Part shown: positions 59,565 through 64,000 of the stretch, piece by piece | How the letters are laid out: each line of letters opens with the position of its first letter | How positions within the stretch are numbered: position 1 is the stretch's first letter | NCBI GenBank assembly: GCA_002189035.1 | Contig: CM007991.1 | Location: 3,968,001 to 4,032,000 of the forward strand | DNA length: 64,000 nt | Direction of reading: 5' to 3' | From: Utricularia gibba | Taxonomy: Eukaryota; Streptophyta; Magnoliopsida; Lamiales; Lentibulariaceae | Made by a program: the position numbers and the translations under genes | The notes under the pieces: generated by a model | Database searches by the model: none | What the model saw: only the letters and a program-made list of their open reading frames with translations | What the model was told of the DNA's origin: nothing

Positions 59565-62500
59565 CTCTAACCCAGAAAAAAGCTCGATGAGGAAAACAAC
59601 TGCAAGGACGAACACACAGAAGCCAAAGGTAAAATCTTCAACACAAATAACAAGTTAGTTCAAGCCCATCCCAAGACTTAAACAGGGGAAGAAAGTATGA
59701 ACGTACTTGGGCAAAATGGAAACCACCCCTCAAGTACTGGTTTGAAATTAGGGAGACTGGAGTTGGGAAGTTGCAGAAAATGGATGCCATGAAGCGAATT
59801 AACCATTATATAATGCGCGAAAACATCGGGGGTGCCTCAGTATAGGATGACCCTCAACTTTGACCACGAAAACCCGAGATCATGGCACCAGCCACACGAT
59901 TCCGGCGTCAATAAAAAATTGGTTCTCAGGGACGCTGGGACTACCGAGATAAACTGCAACGCCGTTCCAGATCAGCTACCTTTGCTCCCACTGATTCTTC
60001 GGCCCCAGTGACTCAAGCTGAGGACTAATGGTTTTGAAATGTCTGAATATAATAAATATTGCTTCAATAAAAACAAATGTAATACAATACGACGTAGTCG
60101 TTGCTCATTGTGTGGAAGCCAGTCGCCATAGGAAGACACGGACACGGCAAGGGAGTGGCCGTGTCCTTGTTGCGGCTAACTTGTCACACGCAGAAGCTCC
60201 CATCCACTGTGATTTGTGATGACATAAGAAACAATAATTGAAAAAGGAATTTAAAAAAAGCAAACATGATTACTATTTTTCAAATCCTACATATTATCAC
60301 ATCTTATGTCGATTATAAAATTGTAATTTAAAATACTATTTCCAATTCTTTATGACATGTTGGATAAAATATTTAATTATTTAAACATGCGTGTTTTGCA
60401 AACATCATTGTAAATAATTAAATACTTATATCAAATACTATTTTAATGAAATATTATCAAATATCTTTACCAATAATTTATTTTTATATTTGATTATTCT
60501 AAATACACCTATAAAATACTATATCATTTTAAATGCATATATTTTAAATTTATACACCAAAACAAATGCTCAATTTTAATGATATTATATATATTTATCT
60601 AAACGCAAATAATTAAAACACATCATGAATTAATGATTTTTCAAATTTTATTTTATTCTTTAAAAAATATTTACACTTTTTATAATGAGAGTGACCAATT
60701 ACCCAATTTTTTATGTGTATTTTACTGTATATTATGTATTCGATATATATTTGATGTGGACTAAATTGGAGTGAGGTAATTGGCCATTGAAAAGTAGCCT
60801 AAAGTTGTTCTGACAGATTGGCATAGATCGACACATCGATAAGTGCCAGAATTGTAAGCGACGGCCGTTTTAGACAGTCTACAAAATAGCCGAATTACAC
60901 CAATGACAAAAGCAATCGGTGGTTATTCGAAAGCAGGACCATAATACAAGCAACAGGCGTAGAAAATAGTCGACATCTACAGAATTTAGAATTCAATCAA
61001 ACTAGTCTCTTCTATGAATACAAAAAACCATGAAAAAGAAAAGATTGAACTCCAAACTCTCTAACCTGTTTTTTTTCTAACTTCGTCTAGTGAAAAACCA
61101 TTTTCCAATGAGCTTTAACAGCTTCGTGGTTTTTTCATTCTCTGATGTTTTTCACGTTAAAATCCCTGACTTCCTTTATTTCTATTAACTGCATCGCACC
61201 ACACAGAACACTTGAGCTTTAATTGGATACGATGCACCCGGCCGTATCCATAACCCAAAAATGGGTCTCTACCCTAATACCGATTTTTAACCACAAAAAT
61301 ATTTAATATAGATTATTTTTGTAATGGGTGCAGCTTATATTGTGAGAATGAATTTGGTTAATAGGATTATGATAAAAAAATTATAATTTATTTGAGTTTA
61401 GATAAAAATGATATTAAAATAAAACTTACATTGTTACAATATGATATTATAATAGAATATCATGATTTTAATAATTGGTTTTAGAATATGAAATGTTGTT
61501 CAATAGTGTTGTTTATTTGAAAATATGAAAAAGTGAAATATTAAAAACCCATAAAATGTATAAAAATATGAAAAAAATAAATATCTTTTAAAAACAAAAT
61601 ATAAGGAGTTTTATAATCATTTTGCAACACACACAAGTGTTTTAAAATGAAATTGGGCATTTGAATACTTCAAGAGGTTAATAATAATTAATAAAACAAA
61701 TCCATCTATTTCAACGAAATCCACCAGTGGGGTCCACCCTGTTGCCTCCTTGAAGTGGAATCCAGCCAGAATTTGGTCAACACCGTAATGAGCAGTAATT
61801 GCATCTGACTCCAAAGTCAAAGACAGTGTCTTTGTGGGCCCATAATTCGATTTAATTAATTACATGCCACCTTCCTAATCCCCAGACCATCTTAAGAACT
61901 AGGATCGGAGCCCGGTTTTCAACCCGACCCAAAGTTGGACCTCGAAATACTTTAGGATGTGTTTGATAGTATAGCATAATCAATAATGTACTTGAGTTAT
62001 TATTATTTAGATAAATGTGTATTATATGATTAAGATAAAATTTTATTTAGTACATAGATTTTGAATATATGTGTTTAAAATAATATTACATGTGATAGAT
62101 TGGGTTGTTTAACAAATCCACTTAAAAATGATTCTGAAATACCTAATTCGGAGTGCCTTACAATAATTTTGCAAAATACTCATGTATTGTTAACAAGTAT
62201 ATTTAAATACTCAAATCAACCTACCAACATTCCTTATGAGAAAGATTAATGTAAAATAATTATTTTTTTATATAATATTTTGACTAATAGTATTAAATAA
62301 AAACAAGGGAATTGAAGTTTAAATAAACTTTTATTAGGTTGTCTTCAGTAAACTTTTACAAAAATTTCTTTTGTATACATATTATTTAATAATACATAAT
62401 TTGTAAAACAATTATATATATTTTAAATTATCTATCAAATACGATATTATTTTCATAAAATTTAAACAAATATATCTAACATACTTTTAATTTTAACTAT

Positions 62501-63040
62501 ATTACACACATATTTATTTAAATATATTATTAATTAAATTATTCCATTAAACCTTCCTCAAATTAAAAAAAAACTATTCCACTTCCAAATTTATTAATTC
62601 TATTTGAAATCTATTTAATCACACCAGCAAAATTAATAAAAATGGTGGTTTCTTTCATCTAGTTATATTTATAACTTTTTAATAATTTATAAGTAAAATC
62701 ATATTCTAAATTTTGTACTTATAATTAAATTTAGACTGTGACAAATACATTGGGAAAATCCTTAAATTCAGTATTTTATTTTGGTAATTTATTAAATGAT
62801 TTGTTCATGATATTTTTCTCCTATTGGGGTGACGTCAATTATTTAATTTTATATTTAAATTAATTCTCGAAAACGGTTTTTATGATAAATAATTACTCAA
62901 TAATTAATAAAATTATATTCAATTAACCCTGCAACGACCCCACATTAATTTTTTAATGCCCGAAAATTAAAATGACATGATATTAATAAAAAATCAATAA
63001 AAATAATTTAAAAAACACTGTTCACCAACCAGCGATATCT
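59565..63040. other. Intergenic DNA upstream of ureide permease
   Basis: 59565..60020 is the ureide permease leader and promoter. The rest to about 63040 is AT-rich, with no gene. A MITE-like end (GATGTGTTTGATAGTATAG, about 61957) has no confident partner. Confidence 0.4.
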
Positions 63041-63761
63041 GCCACCTATGAACCTTTCTTCCTCCTCAGTGTAATGGTGGAGAGGACAAAAAGCAGACAG
63101 AAAAACAAATGTCCGTGAAGTTTTTCTTCACATTGCGTTAAAGCTTTGCTTTGATTTTCCTTGGAAGGACTTCCCATTTGCGTTGCTGTCTCTGGGTCAG
63201 CATCTGGATTACGCGTAACCTTCCTTAACTTCCACTGCACACGCATTCGTTTGTGGGAAACTCTGGGAACGGGAAGCGAACTTTTTCTACTGTGCGCCTG
63301 GATGGTTGTTGCCCAGGGCCTGACGCAAGCAGAGAATTTAATAAATGGCAGGCAGTACATTCCTTCTGGGCGGCTAAGGTGGGAGAGAATCTTTGATCTG
63401 GGTGTCCAGAGAATGGGTTATTGTTCGCGAAGTATTTTGCGGGGTTTCGGATTCTTAGATGAATATGGAAGTGAGATTTGCTGGAGAATTGTGAGCGAAT
63501 CCTCTCTGCTGTTTTTCTTTACTATGCTCTGTGACTCTCATCTTTAGTGTGCTGTTTTGCCACCGATTACGAAATGCATTGTTTGTGTATGTATCCATAG
63601 TTGCCTCTTCATGGCTCTCACACTTCCGGTTTTTTCAGGAAGGTTTCCTCGTTAAATTTCAGATGTTCGTGTTCTGTTCTTGATAGTTGTGTTTGATAGT
63701 CACTCCAAATATCCACAAACCTTGATAATCGGAGACTGAATTCCCACAGAAACAACCAAGA
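63041..63761 (+). promoter_or_regulatory. Upstream region of the GH1 gene
   Basis: A balanced-composition segment leading to the start codon at 63762. The open frame at 63161..63547 shows no family features and is taken as promoter/leader. Confidence 0.4.
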
Positions 63762-64000
63762 ATGGCGCTTGATGTTCTGCTATTGCTGTTTCTTCTTCTT
63801 CTCGGTGTTTATGTTTCCGATGGCCAGAATATCAGCAGAGCAAGTTTTCCAGAGGGGTTCGTTTTCGGCACCGCCTCCGCGGCGTATCAGGTATCAGAAT
63901 TCCTGTTTTTACTCTGTAAGATGTCACCCTTTACTGAGCACAGTAACCAACACTTGTGTTATCAGTATGAAGGAGCTGTGAAGGAGGGTGGGAGAGGACC
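63762..64000 (+). CDS. Glycoside hydrolase family 1 beta-glucosidase, 5' end (partial)
   Basis: Start of a GH1 beta-glucosidase; members hydrolyse beta-glucosides in apoplast, vacuole or ER. Exon 1 is 63762..63890 and codes a hydrophobic signal peptide (LLLLFLLLLGVYVS) and the conserved FPEGFVFGTASAAYQ. Exon 2 begins at 63966 in phase 0 with YEGAVKEGGRGP and runs off the edge. The split after AAYQ is the usual first intron of plant GH1 genes. The catalytic glutamates lie outside the window. Confidence 0.93.
   Translation, partial: MALDVLLLLFLLLLGVYVSDGQNISRASFPEGFVFGTASAAYQVSEFLFLLCKMSPFTEHSNQHLCYQYEGAVKEGGRG

Noticed and set aside
61955-62450. Possible MITE with ends like GTGTTTGATAG
   Set aside because: The right-hand partner near 62440 matches over only about ten bases with mismatches and no target duplication.
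63161-63547. 128-codon plus-strand open frame upstream of the GH1 gene
   Set aside because: No recognisable motif, and position fits promoter or 5' leader; the GH1 start at 63762 is independent of it.

Overview
This window is nuclear genomic DNA from a flowering plant, almost certainly a eudicot or another non-grass angiosperm. Genes are split by short GT-AG introns, intergenic DNA is very AT-rich and full of transposon debris, and the proteins belong to plant families (NINJA/AFP, SPIRAL1, SOFL, ureide permease, NIK receptor kinase, class III peroxidase). No bacterial, organellar or viral segment was recognised. Gene models below were joined by hand from reading frames plus splice sites. For nine of the eleven complete multi-exon genes the exon lengths add up to an intact frame; the exceptions are the FYR/WD40 gene (one base short) and the N-terminal part of the U-box gene.

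Layout, left to right: 5' end of a DCP5/LSM14 mRNA-decapping gene (-, runs off the left edge); 5.4 kb with decayed coding-like DNA and AT-rich repeats; PII-2-like secreted LRR protein (+); P4-ATPase lipid flippase of the ALA family (+); a short OCTOPUS/DUF740-like protein (+); 3.3 kb of AT-rich DNA holding a 722-bp Harbinger-type MITE; NIK-type LRR receptor kinase (+) tail-to-tail with a class III peroxidase (-), their stop codons 79 bp apart; 4.4 kb with Copia and LINE wreckage; SOFL protein (+); a broken PPR gene; U-box/ARM E3 ligase (-); translin-associated factor X (+); ACT-domain-repeat (ACR) protein (+); a FYRN/FYRC plus WD40-like nuclear protein (+) tail-to-tail with SPIRAL1-like (-); asparagine synthetase domain-containing protein 1 homologue (-); NINJA/AFP repressor (+) tail-to-tail with ureide permease (-); and the start of a GH1 beta-glucosidase (+, runs off the right edge).

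The genes do not form an operon or an evident metabolic cluster; the order looks like ordinary plant synteny. Several have hormone or defence themes (NIK, peroxidase, PUB, NINJA/AFP, SOFL, PII-2-like), but nothing in the sequence ties them together.

I did not find a convincing new biological system. The most useful observations are three apparent single-base frame breaks in otherwise conserved genes (DCP5 exon 2, U-box gene N-terminus, FYR/WD40 exon 9), a FYR + WD40 domain combination, a GC-AG intron in the NIK gene, two copies of one hairpin MITE family each sitting just downstream of a gene, and an ABRE/G-box cluster upstream of the NINJA/AFP gene.
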